Shown: one piece after another, positions 55,805 through 64,000 of the stretch
Layout of the letters: every line of letters starts with the position of its first letter
Position numbering within the stretch: the first letter of the stretch is position 1
Origin: Citrobacter sp. FP75
GTDB taxonomy: Bacteria > Pseudomonadota > Gammaproteobacteria > Enterobacterales > Enterobacteriaceae
NCBI RefSeq assembly: GCF_018342065.1
Contig: NZ_JAFDOE010000007.1
Location: forward strand, 65,350 to 129,349
Reading direction: 5' to 3'
DNA length: 64,000 nucleotides
The notes under the pieces: model-generated
What the model saw: only the letters and a program-made list of their open reading frames with translations
What the model was told of the DNA's origin: nothing
The model's database searches: none
Translations under genes and position numbers: made by a program

Positions 55805-55926
55805 GTTTTTGCTCCATCGTTAACACCATTAGCAATCATTGTTGGAATCAGGTGACAAGAAGCAGTCAGCCCGCGGAAATTCTGCTACCATCCTTGCACT
55901 ATTCATTTTGCAAAGTGGCAGCGACT

Positions 55927-56733
55927 ATGAAATTTGTCTCTTTTAATATCAACGGCCTGCGTGCCCGTCCTCATCAACTGGCAGCCATTGTCGAAAAACA
56001 TCAACCGGATGTGATTGGCTTACAGGAGACAAAAGTTCACGACGACATGTTCCCTCTCGAAGAGGTAGCAAAACTGGGTTACAACGTTTTCTATCACGGT
56101 CAGAAAGGCCATTACGGCGTCGCACTGCTGACGAAAGAAACGCCTGTCTCGGTGCGTCGTGGCTTCCCTGGTGATGGCGAAGAAGCGCAGCGTCGTATCA
56201 TCATGGCGGAAGTTCCGTCCCCTATGGGCAACATTACCGTGATCAACGGCTATTTCCCGCAGGGCGAAAGTCGCGACCATGAAACCAAATTCCCCGCCAA
56301 AGCGGCGTTTTATCAGAACTTACAGAACTACCTCGAGACCGAGTTGAAGCGCGACAATCCGGTGCTCATCATGGGTGATATGAATATCAGCCCAACCGAC
56401 CTCGATATCGGCATTGGTGAAGAGAACCGCAAACGCTGGCTACGTACCGGTAAATGTTCCTTCCTGCCGGAAGAACGTGAATGGATGGAACGCCTGCTGG
56501 GCTGGGGGCTGGTGGATACCTACCGTCACGCATATCCTGAAAAAAACGACCAGTTCTCGTGGTTTGATTACCGTTCTAAAGGCTTTGACGATAACCGTGG
56601 CCTGCGTATCGACCTGCTGCTGGCGAGCAATCCGCTGGCAGAGCGCTGCGAAGAAACCGGTATCGACTATGAAATCCGCAGCATGGAAAAACCGTCTGAC
56701 CACGCGCCGGTCTGGGCTAAATTCCGCGTCTGA
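55927..56733 (+). CDS. xthA: Exonuclease III
   Basis: A 268-residue AP endonuclease and 3'-5' exonuclease of base-excision repair. The metal-binding Glu34 is in [27 protein letters not shown] holds the catalytic Asp and Asn, and the closing [11 protein letters not shown] holds the active-site histidine. I chose the ATG at 55927 ([13 protein letters not shown]). A hairpin CTCTCC..GGAGAG at 56751-56773 with T-rich tail follows. Confidence 0.97.
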   Translation: MKFVSFNINGLRARPHQLAAIVEKHQPDVIGLQETKVHDDMFPLEEVAKLGYNVFYHGQKGHYGVALLTKETPVSVRRGFPGDGEEAQRRIIMAEVPSPMGNITVINGYFPQGESRDHETKFPAKAAFYQNLQNYLETELKRDNPVLIMGDMNISPTDLDIGIGEENRKRWLRTGKCSFLPEEREWMERLLGWGLVDTYRHAYPEKNDQFSWFDYRSKGFDDNRGLRIDLLLASNPLAERCEETGIDYEIRSMEKPSDHAPVWAKFRV

Positions 56734-56750
56734 TCTGCTGAACGTTATCA

Positions 56751-56779
56751 CTCTCCGGGCCGCGCCTGGAGAGTCTGTT
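56751..56779 (+). terminator. Terminator downstream of xthA
   Basis: CTCTCC and GGAGAG arms with an inner GGC/GCC stem are followed by TCTGTTTATT. It ends the xthA transcript about 20 bases past the stop. Confidence 0.7.
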
Positions 56780-56902
56780 TATTCTGTGCAAAATCAATAA
56801 AGCGACGGTAATACATTGTTACGGCCGGGAATTTATTATATCTTCGCGCGCACTTTTCGCTGACGAAAACGCTTTATTCCCCCGGTTTTACAGGAGACCC
56901 CC

Positions 56903-57614
56903 ATGAAAAAGAAGTTCGCATAAAGCAGAATACAGACTGCTGATCGTTGCGCTACTCCTCTGTGTCCTTGTAGGCGTTTTCCATTATTCCGGCCTGAGCG
57001 GCCTGATAACTCATTTTCAGCATTTACAAGACCTCATCCACCAGAGCGGCATGTTCGGTTACGCGCTGTATATCCTGCTGTTTATTATCGCGGCGCTGTG
57101 CCTGATCCCCGGCAGCATTCTGGTGATCGTCGGCGGGGTGCTGTTTGGCCCGGTGATGGGAACCCTTGTGTCCCTGTTTGCCGCAACCCTTGCCTCGGCG
57201 CTGTCATTTCTGCTGGCTCGCTGGCTGGGTCGCGATCTGCTGCTGAAATATGTCGGACATACGACAACCTTTCAGGCCATCGAAAAAGGCATTGCCCAAA
57301 GCGGGACCGATTTTCTGATCCTCACCCGACTGGTGCCGCTGTTCCCGTATAACATTCAAAACTATGCCTACGGGCTGACCGCCATCTCATTCTGGTCGTT
57401 TACCCTCATTTCTGCGCTCACGACCTTGCCCGGCCTGTTTATCTATACGCTGATGTCGCATGAACTCGCCAGCGAAGGCATTACCCTGGCATTTATGGTT
57501 AAACTCAGTATTGCTGGCTTCATTTTATTCGCCCTGGTACAGGCGGCAAAAGCCTGGGCTCGCGTGAAGCGCATCGCTCCCTCTGCCCACGGTGAGTTAG
57601 CGGATAAATCATGA
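56903..57614 (+). pseudogene. ydjX: ydjX (TVP38/DedA-like membrane protein), frameshifted at its start
   Basis: The natural start is clear: CAGGAG, six bases, ATG at 56903. Read from there the frame ends after six codons. The rest of the gene, from about 56907, is open in a frame one base off and codes a first hydrophobic helix (YRLLIVALLLCVLVGVF) and the rest of a TVP38/TMEM64 protein. The run of five A at 56906-56910 is the likely site: with four A the ATG would lead directly into a 236-residue protein, exactly the E. coli YdjX length. In-frame translation could otherwise begin only at ATG 57051 (187 residues), which would lose the first helix. Motifs GSILVIVGGVLFGPVMG and LTRLVPLFPYNIQNYAYG are intact. 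It may be a real mutation or a sequencing error. Confidence 0.8.
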
Positions 57615-58318
57615 AGCTGAATAAAACGCGCGTCGTACGATATTGCCGGGCCGGGCTGGTTATCCTACTACTGCTGGCGCTGATGGCCTGGGCATGGGTG
57701 CCTGGCATCAGTGATTTTGTCGCTCACAGCCTGACGGCATTCTCCACGGTTGACCCACACGCCATTGAAAATCTTATTCGATCATACGGTGCTCAGGCTG
57801 CGGTGGTGTCGTTTTGCTTGATGGTCTTACAGGCCATTATTGCCCCGCTCCCGGCGTTTGTGATCACCTTTGCCAATGCGTCATTGTTCGGCGCGTTTTG
57901 GGGGGGCGTACTCTCCTGGAGCAGCGCCATGGCAGGCGCGGCGCTGTGCTTTTTTATCGCCCGTGTTTTAGGCCGCAGCGCGGTGGAAAATCTGACCGGG
58001 AAAACGGTGCTGAACAACATGGACGCTTTTTTTGCGCGCTACGGCAAGCACACTATCCTGGTTTGCCGCCTGTTGCCTTTCGTTCCCTTTGACCCGGTAA
58101 GCTATGCCGCCGGTCTGACCTCAATCCGCTTTCGTCATTTTTTCCTCGCCACCGGCATCGGTCAGTTGCCTGCAACCATCGTTTATTCCTGGGCCGGAAG
58201 CCTGTTAACAGGAGGAACGTTCTGGTTCGTGACCGGGTTGTTTGTGCTGTTTGCCCTGACCGTGGTGATTTCTGTGGCGAGAAGTCTTTATCTTGAGCGG
58301 CACGGGAAACACCCCTGA
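57611..58318 (+). CDS. ydjZ: TVP38/TMEM64 family membrane protein YdjZ
   Basis: A 235-residue inner-membrane protein with about six hydrophobic segments. The family core is LLPFVPFDPVSYAAGLTSI near residue 160 and APLPAFVITFANASLFG near 80. It is a paralogue of the ydjX product. Its start overlaps the ydjX stop in an ATGA, so the two are one unit; the K-12 gene ydjY, which separates them there, is absent. The function is unknown; DedA relatives affect membrane lipid or proton balance. Confidence 0.9.
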   Translation: MKLNKTRVVRYCRAGLVILLLLALMAWAWVPGISDFVAHSLTAFSTVDPHAIENLIRSYGAQAAVVSFCLMVLQAIIAPLPAFVITFANASLFGAFWGGVLSWSSAMAGAALCFFIARVLGRSAVENLTGKTVLNNMDAFFARYGKHTILVCRLLPFVPFDPVSYAAGLTSIRFRHFFLATGIGQLPATIVYSWAGSLLTGGTFWFVTGLFVLFALTVVISVARSLYLERHGKHP

Positions 58319-58344
58319 AGCCACCATTAACGATTGGAGAGAGT

Positions 58345-59514
58345 ATGCGCTACTGCTTATTGTGCCTGGGTTTGTTGTTTTCTCCGCTGGCGACCTTCGC
58401 GCAGGGCGACAGCTGGCAGCAAGTCAAAAACGACGCCCACGGTCAGACGGTGTGGTTCAACGCCTGGGGGGGGGATAATGCGGTGAACCAGTATCTCGAC
58501 TGGGTGAGCAGCGAGATGAAAACGCATTACGCCATTAACCTGAAAATTGTGCGTCTGGCCGATGCCGCCGACGCAGTAAAGCGTATTCAAACTGAGGCCG
58601 CCTCCGGGCGTAAAACCGGCGGCTCCGTCGATTTATTGTGGGTGAATGGCGAAAATTTCCGTACGCTGAAAGAAGCCAATCTGCTGCAAACCCAGTGGGC
58701 GCAAACGCTACCCAACTGGCGCTATGTCGATACTCAGCAGCCTGTCAGCGAAGACTTCTCCATCACAACGGAGGGTGCAGAGTCACCGTGGGGCGGCGCG
58801 CAGCTAACTTTTATCGCCAGTCGCGATGCTACCGAACAACCGCCGCAAACCCCGCAGGCCTTGCTGGCGTTTGCCAAAACGCATCCCGGTACGGTGACCT
58901 ACCCACGCCCGCCTGATTTTACCGGAACGGCTTTTCTTGAGCAGTTGCTGATTGCACTCACCACACAGCCGCAAGCGCTGAAAATAGCGCCCGATGCAGC
59001 AACATTCGCTGAGGTTACCGCCCCACTGTGGCAGTATCTGGACGCACTTCATCCTTTTTTGTGGCGTGAAGGGAAAGATTTCCCCCCCACGCCCGCACGA
59101 ATGGACGCGCTGCTGAATAACGGCGTGCTGCGTTTATCGCTGACCTTTAACCCTGCGCACGCCCAACAAAAAGTAGCCCGCGGTGAATTGCCCAAAAACA
59201 GCTACAGCTTTGGTTTTGCACAAGGAATGATTGGCAACGTGCATTTTGTCACTATTCCGGCGAACGCCAGCGCCAGCGCCGGGGCAAAAGTTGTTGCCAA
59301 TTTCTTGCTTTCTCCCGAGGCGCAGCTGCGTAAGGCCGACCCCGCTTACTGGGGCGACCCTTCGGTTCTCGACCCGCAAAAATTACCTACTGCGCAGCGT
59401 GAAGCGCTGCAGGCACGTATCCCCAAAGGACTTCCCGCCGTACTTCCTGAACCGCATGCGGCCTGGGTAAACGCACTGGAACAAGAATGGCTACGCCGTT
59501 ACGGTACGCATTAA
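58345..59514 (+). CDS. ynjB: ABC transporter substrate-binding protein YnjB
   Basis: A 389-residue periplasmic binding protein of the iron/thiamine/putrescine type, with a signal peptide ending near ATFAQ (about residue 19). The mature protein opens GQTVWFNAWGGDNAVNQYLDWV and contains TYPRPPDFTGTAFLEQLL near residue 190. It feeds YnjC and YnjD. The ligand is not known; similarity to thiamine-type systems is a guess. It overlaps ynjC by 28 bases. Confidence 0.92.
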   Translation: MRYCLLCLGLLFSPLATFAQGDSWQQVKNDAHGQTVWFNAWGGDNAVNQYLDWVSSEMKTHYAINLKIVRLADAADAVKRIQTEAASGRKTGGSVDLLWVNGENFRTLKEANLLQTQWAQTLPNWRYVDTQQPVSEDFSITTEGAESPWGGAQLTFIASRDATEQPPQTPQALLAFAKTHPGTVTYPRPPDFTGTAFLEQLLIALTTQPQALKIAPDAATFAEVTAPLWQYLDALHPFLWREGKDFPPTPARMDALLNNGVLRLSLTFNPAHAQQKVARGELPKNSYSFGFAQGMIGNVHFVTIPANASASAGAKVVANFLLSPEAQLRKADPAYWGDPSVLDPQKLPTAQREALQARIPKGLPAVLPEPHAAWVNALEQEWLRRYGTH

Positions 59515-61022
59515 TCCTGTTGCTATGGGGCATCATGGCGGTAATTTATTTACCGCTGATACCCGCCGCCGTCACGCTGGTCGCACCTGCGCTTTCCCTC
59601 TCTCACTGGCAGGCGCTGTTCGCCGATCCCCAGTTGCCGCAATCACTAATGGCGACGCTGGTTTCCGTTACGCTGGCGTCCCTTGGCGCGCTGATTATTA
59701 CGCTATTAGCGATCCTCGCCCTGTGGCCCGGCGCGGGCTGGGCGCGACTGTGCACCCGACTCCCCTGGCTGCTGGCGATTCCGCACGTCGCCTTCGCCAC
59801 CAGCATCCTGCTGCTGTTTGCCGAAGGCGGCCTGCTGTATCGTGTACTGCCTTTTCTTACCCCACTGGCCGACCGCTACGGTATCGGCCTTGGCATGACG
59901 TTAGCCGTCAAAGAGAGCGCTTTTTTGCTGTGGATCCTCTCAGCCTTGTTGAGTGAAAAGCATCTTTCGCAGCAGGTCATCGTGCTGGATTCGCTGGGTT
60001 ACAGCCGACTGCAATGCCTGAACTGGTTAGTTCTGCCCTCTGTCGCCCCGGCGTTAAGCAAAGCCATGCTGGCGGTCATTGCCTGGTCACTCTCCGTCGT
60101 GGATGTGGCGATCGTCCTCGGTCCCGGTAACCCGCCGACGCTTGCGGTGTTGAGCTGGCAATGGCTCACTCAGGGCGATGCAGACCAACAGATAAAAGGC
60201 TCGCTCGCCAGCCTGTTACTGGTGCTGCTGCTGGGCGTGTATGCGCTGGTTGGCTATCTGTTGTGGCGCACCTGGCAGCGCACCATTTCGGCGGTGAGCG
60301 GTGACCGTCTGCGTTTTTCATCATACCCAACTGGACGCGCGCTGGCGCAACTGGTACCCGCGAGCGGCGTGTTCTGTCTGCTGGTTCTGGCGCTGGTTGC
60401 GCAGTATTCATCAGTCGATCGCCAGACGCTGTTCACCAGCCTGCAACTGGGTCTGCTTGCCAGCACGCTGGCATTAATCACGCTGTTGTTATGGCTGGAA
60501 TGGGGACCACAACGCAGACATCATTGGGTCTGGCTGCCGATTATTCTGCCTGCGCTGCCGCTGGTCACCGGGCAATATACTCTGGCGCTGCACGCAGACC
60601 TGGATGGTCAGTTGACGACGGTTATCTGGGGACATCTGCTGTGGGTCACACCGTGGATGCTGTTTGTGCTCAAACCCGCGTGGCAACGGATTGATCCGCG
60701 TCTGATTCTGATTGCGCAAACGCTGGGCTGGACGCGGGGTCGCATCTTCTGGCAAGTGAAATGTCCGCAGCTAACGCGCCCGGCGCTGATTGCTTTCGCG
60801 GTGGGTTTTTCCGTCAGTATCGCCCAGTATATGCCGACCCTGTGGTTAGGGGCCGGACGCTTTCCCACGCTCACGACCGAGGCCGTAGCATTGAGCAGCG
60901 GCGGCAGTGCGGCACTGCTGGCGTCACAGGCGCTGTGGCAGCTGCTGTTGCCGCTATTTGTTTTCGTACTGTCCGCGTTACTCTCCGCGTGGGTTGGCCG
61001 CTTTCGACAAGGACTCCGCTAA
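59487..61022 (+). CDS. ynjC: ABC transporter permease YnjC (two permease halves)
   Basis: A 511-residue inner-membrane protein with twelve or so helices in two halves. Each half ends with the EAA-type loop that contacts the ATPase (first near LDSLGYSRLQCLNWLVLPS, second near AQTLGWTRGRIFWQVKCPQ). Such double permeases occur in the FbpB/ThiP group. It starts inside ynjB by 28 bases and its last base is the first of the ynjD start. Confidence 0.92.
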   Translation: MATPLRYALILLLWGIMAVIYLPLIPAAVTLVAPALSLSHWQALFADPQLPQSLMATLVSVTLASLGALIITLLAILALWPGAGWARLCTRLPWLLAIPHVAFATSILLLFAEGGLLYRVLPFLTPLADRYGIGLGMTLAVKESAFLLWILSALLSEKHLSQQVIVLDSLGYSRLQCLNWLVLPSVAPALSKAMLAVIAWSLSVVDVAIVLGPGNPPTLAVLSWQWLTQGDADQQIKGSLASLLLVLLLGVYALVGYLLWRTWQRTISAVSGDRLRFSSYPTGRALAQLVPASGVFCLLVLALVAQYSSVDRQTLFTSLQLGLLASTLALITLLLWLEWGPQRRHHWVWLPIILPALPLVTGQYTLALHADLDGQLTTVIWGHLLWVTPWMLFVLKPAWQRIDPRLILIAQTLGWTRGRIFWQVKCPQLTRPALIAFAVGFSVSIAQYMPTLWLGAGRFPTLTTEAVALSSGGSAALLASQALWQLLLPLFVFVLSALLSAWVGRFRQGLR

Positions 61023-61654
61023 TGCTTATCGTGCAAAATGTTTCACTGCGCCGGGGACCTGACGTCCTGCTCAAAGAAGTCAATTTCGAGGTCAATAAAG
61101 GTGACATTGTCACTATTATGGGACCCTCGGGCTGCGGCAAGTCATCGCTGTTATCGTGGATGGTTGGCGCGCTTTCTCCAAAGCTTCAGGCATCTGGCGA
61201 ACTGTGGCTTAACCGTCGGCGTATAGACACGTTGCCAACGGCGCAGCGGCAAATTGGCATTTTGTTCCAGGACGCCCTGCTGTTCGACCATTTCAGCGTT
61301 GGGCAGAATTTGCAGTTGGCGCTCCCGGCAAACCTGAAAGGCTCTGCCCGACGCGATGAGGTCGAGCGCGCTCTTGAACGTGCCGGGCTGGCAGGGTTTT
61401 ACCCTCGCGATCCGGCTTCGCTCTCCGGCGGGCAACGATCGCGCGTTGCCCTGCTGCGCGCACTGCTGGCGAAACCGCAGGCGCTGCTGCTGGATGAGCC
61501 GTTCAGTCGACTGGATACCTCACTGCGCGACACTTTTCGCCAGTGGGTATTTGACGAGGTGCGCAAGCTGGGCATCCCCGTGGTTCAGGTTACCCATGAC
61601 GCGCAGGATGTTCCGCCCGCAGGCCGCGTTTTGCAGATGGCGAACTGGGCATGA
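61022..61654 (+). CDS. ynjD: ABC transporter ATP-binding protein YnjD
   Basis: A 210-residue ABC ATPase. Walker A GPSGCGKSS is near residues 32-40, the signature LSGGQRSRVALLRALL near 133, and Walker B ALLLDEPFSRLD near 157. I chose the ATG at 61022, sharing its first base with the ynjC stop; longer frames run into ynjC. It is slightly shorter than the K-12 protein at the C-terminus. Confidence 0.93.
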   Translation: MLIVQNVSLRRGPDVLLKEVNFEVNKGDIVTIMGPSGCGKSSLLSWMVGALSPKLQASGELWLNRRRIDTLPTAQRQIGILFQDALLFDHFSVGQNLQLALPANLKGSARRDEVERALERAGLAGFYPRDPASLSGGQRSRVALLRALLAKPQALLLDEPFSRLDTSLRDTFRQWVFDEVRKLGIPVVQVTHDAQDVPPAGRVLQMANWA

Positions 61655-61741
61655 ATGTGGCGATATGCTGCGTTAACGCAAGGATTTTACCAGGCTGGCG
61701 GCACAGAATGTCGTCTTCTTTTTTTAACGTCGGGCTATTCG

Positions 61742-63049
61742 ATGAAACGTGTTTCTCAAATGACCGCGCTGGCACTGGCTTTAGGGCTCGCTTGCGCTTC
61801 TTCCTGGGCTGCTGAAACAACACAGATGCTCACCCTCAACCAGCTACAGCAGCAACACGGCAAGGCAATCGACACCCGCCAGAGCGCGTTTTATAACGGC
61901 TGGCCACAATCGCTCAATGGTCCTTCCGGACATGAGCCTGCCGCACTCAACCTGTCTGCCGCCTGGCTCGACAACATGAACGATGAGCAGCTCTCCGCCT
62001 GGGTTAAACAGCATCAGTTAAAAACCGATACACCGGTGGCGCTGTATGGCCGCGAAAGCGACATGCAGGCCGTCAAAGCACGTCTGCAGAACGTCGGCTT
62101 TAGCCAACTCTCCACGCTCAGCGATGCGCTACAGGATCCCGCGCGCCTGCAGCGCCTGCCGCACTTCGAACAACTGGTTTACCCACAGTGGCTGCACAAT
62201 CTCCAGCAGGGTAAAGACGTGGCCGCTAAACCGGCCGGTGACTGGAAAGTGATTGAGGCTGCCTGGGGTGCGCCGAAACTCTATCTGCTCAGCCATATCC
62301 CCGGTGCGGGCTACATTGATACCAACGAAGTCGAAAGCGAACCGCTGTGGAACAAAGTCTCCGACGCGCAGCTCAAAGCGATGCTGGCCAAACACGGTAT
62401 CCGCCACGACACCACGGTGATTTTGTATGGTCGCGATGTGTATGCAGCAGCGCGTGTCGCACAAATTATGCTGTATGCGGGCGTGAAAGATGTTCGCCTG
62501 CTTGACGGTGGCTGGCAGACGTGGTCCGACGCAGGATTACCGGTCGAACGCGGCACGCCCCCTACGGTAAAACCAGAACCTGATTTCGGCGCGACTATTC
62601 CCGCCCAACCGCAACTGATGCTGGATATGGAACAGGCGCGTGGCCTGCTGCACCGTCAGGATGCGTCTTTGGTGAGCATTCGTTCATGGCCGGAATTTAT
62701 CGGCACCACCAGCGGCTATAGCTACATTAAGCCAAAAGGTGAGATCGCAGGCGCACGCTGGGGTCACGCAGGCAGCGACTCCACGCATATGGAAGACTTC
62801 CATAATCCGGACGGCACCATGCGCAGCGCGGACGATATCGCCGCCATGTGGAAGCAGTGGAACATCCTGCCGGAGCAGCAGGTTTCCTTCTACTGCGGCA
62901 CCGGCTGGCGCGCCTCAGAGACGTTTATGTATGCCCGCGCGATGGGCTGGAAAAACGTCTCGGTGTATGACGGCGGCTGGTACGAATGGAGCAGCAATCC
63001 GAAGAACCCGGTTGCCAGCGGTGAGCGCGGCCCGGACAGCAGCAAGTAA
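61742..63049 (+). CDS. ynjE: Thiosulfate sulfurtransferase YnjE (three rhodanese domains)
   Basis: A 435-residue exported sulfurtransferase with a signal peptide ending near SSWAA (about residue 24). Three rhodanese domains follow at about 30-140, 150-275 and 290-420. Only the third holds the active cysteine, in FYCGTGWRASE near residue 385. E. coli YnjE is linked to molybdopterin sulfur transfer, though the signal peptide points to the periplasm. I chose the ATG at 61742 (MKRVSQMTALAL), as in E. coli. It is 87 bases after ynjD and may be co-transcribed. Confidence 0.93.
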   Translation: MKRVSQMTALALALGLACASSWAAETTQMLTLNQLQQQHGKAIDTRQSAFYNGWPQSLNGPSGHEPAALNLSAAWLDNMNDEQLSAWVKQHQLKTDTPVALYGRESDMQAVKARLQNVGFSQLSTLSDALQDPARLQRLPHFEQLVYPQWLHNLQQGKDVAAKPAGDWKVIEAAWGAPKLYLLSHIPGAGYIDTNEVESEPLWNKVSDAQLKAMLAKHGIRHDTTVILYGRDVYAAARVAQIMLYAGVKDVRLLDGGWQTWSDAGLPVERGTPPTVKPEPDFGATIPAQPQLMLDMEQARGLLHRQDASLVSIRSWPEFIGTTSGYSYIKPKGEIAGARWGHAGSDSTHMEDFHNPDGTMRSADDIAAMWKQWNILPEQQVSFYCGTGWRASETFMYARAMGWKNVSVYDGGWYEWSSNPKNPVASGERGPDSSK

Positions 63050-63056
63050 TCTTTGA

Positions 63057-63680
63057 TTATTCCTGACGCTGGACCGCTTTCAGCGTCAGATATCCGCTCC
63101 AGATCCGCGTAAACGTCGTCATCCAGCACAGCGCGCCAAATATCCACGCCAGCACGGCAAAGTAATCAGGAAACAGACAGGCCAGCACGAACAGCAATAT
63201 TGTCTCGGTTCCTTCGGTCAATCCGCCCAGATAATAAAACGACTTATGCGCGTAGCCGGGGTTATCAATCTGGTGTTTCGCCGCCAGCGCCGCAAAGGCC
63301 AGGAAACTACTGCCGGTGCCGATAAACGCAAATAATAGCCAACTGCCCGCCAGCGCATTTTGCTCGGGCGCTGCCAGAATAAATCCAAACGGCACCAGCG
63401 CGTAAAACAGAAAATCGAGTGAAATATCGAGGAATCCCCCGGCATCGGTAAGCCCCCTGCGCCGCGCCAGCGCGCCGTCCAGTCCGTCAAACAACCGATT
63501 AAGTACAATGGCAACCAGTGCCGCCGGATACCAGCCAAGAGCCAGGAACGGCAAGGCCAGCACGCCAATGGCAAAGCCGATTAGCGTCAGGCCGTCCGGC
63601 GAAATACCGGGTTTATCGATAACGCGCACACACTGATGTAACAGCGGTTTTAATCGCGGATGAAGATGACGGTCAAGCAT
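63057..63680 (-). CDS. ynjF: CDP-alcohol phosphatidyltransferase family protein YnjF
   Basis: A 207-residue integral membrane enzyme. The full family signature is present: DGLDGALARRRG, a short spacer, then GGFLDISLD, supplying the metal-binding aspartates. The substrate is unknown. I chose the ATG at 63680 (MLDRHLHPRLKPLL). It overlaps the upstream carboxymuconolactone-decarboxylase-like gene by eight bases, so they are coupled. It converges with ynjE with only seven bases between. Confidence 0.92.
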   Translation of the reverse strand: MLDRHLHPRLKPLLHQCVRVIDKPGISPDGLTLIGFAIGVLALPFLALGWYPAALVAIVLNRLFDGLDGALARRRGLTDAGGFLDISLDFLFYALVPFGFILAAPEQNALAGSWLLFAFIGTGSSFLAFAALAAKHQIDNPGYAHKSFYYLGGLTEGTETILLFVLACLFPDYFAVLAWIFGALCWMTTFTRIWSGYLTLKAVQRQE

Positions 63681-64000
63681 GCGGGCGTCCTTTGAAGCTG
63701 TCGCACAGCCCCTGTGATGGAATATCCAGCGCAGCGTTAAAACGCGCCGAGAGATTTTGAAACGCAATCAGCGCGGTCATTTCGGTAATCGCGTCGTCGG
63801 CAAAATACTGCTTCATTTGCGCCTTCAGTGCATCATCAACCCGCGGCGGCGTGGCGGTCACTGCATCCGCATAGGCCAGGGCTACGCGCTCTTCTTCGCT
63901 AAACAGCGCAGACTCCTGCCAGTTGGCCACCTGCTGCACTTTATCCAGCGCCCCGCAACGTTCGGCGAGCCGCAAGCTGTTGGCATCCACGCAAAAGGCG
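63673..64000 (-). CDS. ynjA: Carboxymuconolactone decarboxylase/AhpD-like protein, ynjA-like; 5' end outside window
   Basis: The frame is open to the window end. The visible 108 residues begin AFCVDANSLRLAERCG and hold the second cysteine of the CxxC motif seen in AhpD/CMD proteins. The segment LFSEEERVALAYADAV and the end QNLSARFNAALDIPSQGLC resemble E. coli YnjA closely. In K-12, however, ynjA lies between ydjZ and ynjB on the other side of the ynj cluster; here it precedes ynjF on the minus strand. Such proteins act as small redox or peroxidase-type enzymes; the role is not known. The ynjA name is likely but not certain. Confidence 0.75.
   Translation of the reverse strand, partial: AFCVDANSLRLAERCGALDKVQQVANWQESALFSEEERVALAYADAVTATPPRVDDALKAQMKQYFADDAITEMTALIAFQNLSARFNAALDIPSQGLCDSFKGRPHA

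Overview
The window is chromosomal DNA of an enterobacterium closely related to Escherichia and Salmonella. Gene content and order follow the E. coli K-12 segment from ydiF to ynjF almost gene for gene, and most protein starts and lengths match the K-12 products I recall. The additional heme-uptake operon, the style of the REP hairpins and the absence of several K-12 genes suggest Citrobacter or a near relative. The genus is an inference, because there is no rRNA or other marker here.

Layout. 1-9200: an anaerobic-type fatty acid oxidation cluster (ydiF, ydiO, the AraC-type regulator ydiP, the electron-transfer flavoprotein set ydiQRST, and acyl-CoA ligase fadK). 9200-13960: phosphoenolpyruvate synthase ppsA, its bifunctional regulator ppsR and the Trp-sensitive DAHP synthase aroH, with Cra-like and TrpR operators. 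14040-19996: a Fur-box-led heme acquisition operon, hemP-hmuRSTUV. 19993-25420: selO, ydiV, nlpC and btuDEC. 25470-32920: the translation block ihfA-pheT-pheS-pheM-rplT-rpmI-infC-thrS with its RNA control elements (pheM attenuator, AUU start of infC, thrS operator). A 127-bp ERIC element sits between the pheM attenuator and pheS. 33180-40260: yniD, ydiY, pfkB, yniA, yniB, hxpB, the LexA-controlled ydjM, and tcyP. 40270-46000: cedA and the chitobiose operon chbBCARFG with a ChiX small-RNA pairing site. 46270-49110: osmE, nadE, ves, spy. 49420-55810: the arginine succinyltransferase operon astCADBE with sigma-54 and NtrC signals. 55927-64000: xthA, a frameshifted ydjX, ydjZ, the uncharacterised ynjBCD ABC transporter, the triple-rhodanese gene ynjE, ynjF, and a ynjA-like gene cut by the window end.

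Most of the DNA is ordinary core genome. I found no insertion sequence, prophage, CRISPR array, tRNA or rRNA. The points most worth a second look are: a one-base frameshift in a run of A at the start of ydjX; the ERIC element abutting the pheST attenuator; the intact heme operon behind hemP, which suggests that K-12 ydiE is its relic; the ynjA-like gene standing away from its K-12 position; the missing katE, cho, ydjY and ydiZ; and an extended -10 promoter inside an inverted repeat upstream of ydiQ. No clearly undescribed system is evident. The least understood unit is ydjXZ-ynjBCDEF plus the ynjA-like gene.
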